Of a stretch of 51,697 bases of DNA, positions 51,351 through 51,697 are shown in pieces (the stretch's first letter is position 1; each line of letters opens with the position of its first letter). The stretch is from the NCBI GenBank assembly GCA_016841265.1, contig JAENZL010000027.1, forward strand, positions 1 to 51,697, written 5' to 3'. Position numbers and translations under genes: made by a program. This DNA comes from Methanobacteriota archaeon. Lineage in GTDB: Archaea > Halobacteriota > Methanosarcinia > Methanosarcinales > Methanosarcinaceae. Under the pieces are notes generated by a model. The model ran no database searches. It had not been told where the DNA came from and saw only the letters and a program-made list of their open reading frames with translations.

Positions 51351-51540
51351 AGTTGTGAAAACTGAGTGTTATTAAAAAACCGGTGATTTTATCTCCGAAG
51401 GCGGGAAGACTCCTTCCTCGGAGGCCGCAGGCCGACAGGTGGGAGATGGGAGCCGTCAACTTCCCGACACTACAATAAAATAACTCCCTGAGTATTCTAT
51501 AAGAATTTTCTTATATAATTTCAAAACAATTAGTAATGTT
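51351..51540. other. Hairpin-rich region before TnpB, possible IS left end
   Basis: Contains CTCCGA-TCGGAG outer arms (51393-51423) enclosing GGAAG-ACTC-CTTCC (51403-51416), then GGCCGCAGGCC at about 51424-51434. A TATA-like CTTATATAATT lies at about 51510-51520. Position and structure suggest the left-end hairpins of an IS200/IS605 or IS1341-type element, but the right end is outside the window. Confidence 0.5.
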
Positions 51541-51697
51541 ATGATGATGGGAAACGTGTACCGGATCTACCCGGATGATGAACAAAAGACGCTTATCGAA
51601 AAGCATATAGGTTGCGTTAGATTCATCTATAACCGTTTCCTCCACATCAAAAAGGTCTTCTACGACAAATTCAGGATCAACATTTCCCTGACTGAAC
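51541..51697 (+). mobile_element. tnpB: IS200/IS605-type element: TnpB gene, partial
   Basis: The frame from ATG at 51541 reads MMMGNVYRIYPDDEQKTLIE and then a GCVRFIYNRFLH stretch, the characteristic N-terminus of TnpB (RNA-guided nuclease of IS200/IS605 and IS1341-type elements): an F/YRIYP strand followed by a helix with C-R-F-YN. Only 52 codons are visible because the window ends. No TnpA is seen upstream, so it may be a TnpB-only element. The guide RNA is normally made from the 3' end, outside this window. Confidence 0.85.

Noticed and set aside
1-51697. tRNA or rRNA genes
   Set aside because: No tRNA cloverleaf with a TTCGA-type T-loop or rRNA sequence was recognised by eye; a tRNAscan run would be decisive.

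Overview
The window looks like chromosomal DNA of a Methanosarcina species (methanogenic archaeon). The evidence is gene content: formylmethanofuran dehydrogenase subunit E, two beta-RFAP synthases of methanopterin synthesis, 2-amino-3,7-dideoxyheptulosonate synthase, ribose-1,5-bisphosphate isomerase, an iron-sulfur flavoprotein (Isf), NOP5/fibrillarin, an XPD-type helicase, a FilR1-type regulator, and surface proteins with PKD repeats or PGF-CTERM tails. Long AT-rich intergenic regions with archaeal TATA boxes, and several genes whose TATA box lies 25-30 bp before the start codon (likely leaderless), fit this. The species cannot be fixed from the sequence alone.

Layout. 1-5.4 kb: two secreted surface proteins among simple tandem repeats. 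5.5-9.1 kb: dut, the ADH synthase, a repeat-rich 1 kb spacer and a radical SAM enzyme. 10-15 kb: small winged-helix proteins around a CobW-type GTPase, then a ferredoxin and asd. 15-17 kb: larB-larC. 17.4-23.4 kb: pyrH, an exported protein with a MacB-like ABC exporter, R15P isomerase, and a FilR1 regulator. 23.4-25.1 kb: a gene-free region holding two related structured RNAs. 25-26 kb: fmdE and trmO. 26.3-39.6 kb: the most striking locus (below). 39.7-47.6 kb: flpA-nop5-mptG with a second mptG, a DUF2953-GerW pair, and an XPD-like helicase. 47.7-51.7 kb: a decayed HxlR regulator, MATE transporter, Isf, a frameshifted nitroreductase, and the start of a TnpB gene cut by the window edge.

The central system runs on the minus strand: DUF2162 membrane protein, MotA/TolQ/ExbB, DUF2149 (ExbD-like), then two giant CobN-like proteins. 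Both CobN proteins have signal peptides, many N-glycosylation sequons and a C-terminal membrane anchor, so they should act outside the cell, where ATP is absent; the ExbB/DUF2149 pair may supply energy instead. A divergent ArsR-type regulator lacks any cysteine and carries a C-terminal domain resembling DUF4430 (transcobalamin C-terminal-like), suggesting direct sensing of a corrinoid. An almost identical inverted repeat (GGGTAAC-N4-GTTACCC) lies just before the TATA region of both the DUF2162 gene and the second CobN gene. Together these suggest a surface corrinoid/tetrapyrrole or cobalt acquisition system with its own regulon. Function is inferred, not shown.

The second notable item is a pair of paralogous two-hairpin RNAs at about 23.87 and 24.42 kb: stems differ by compensatory changes while loops, linker and promoter are conserved.
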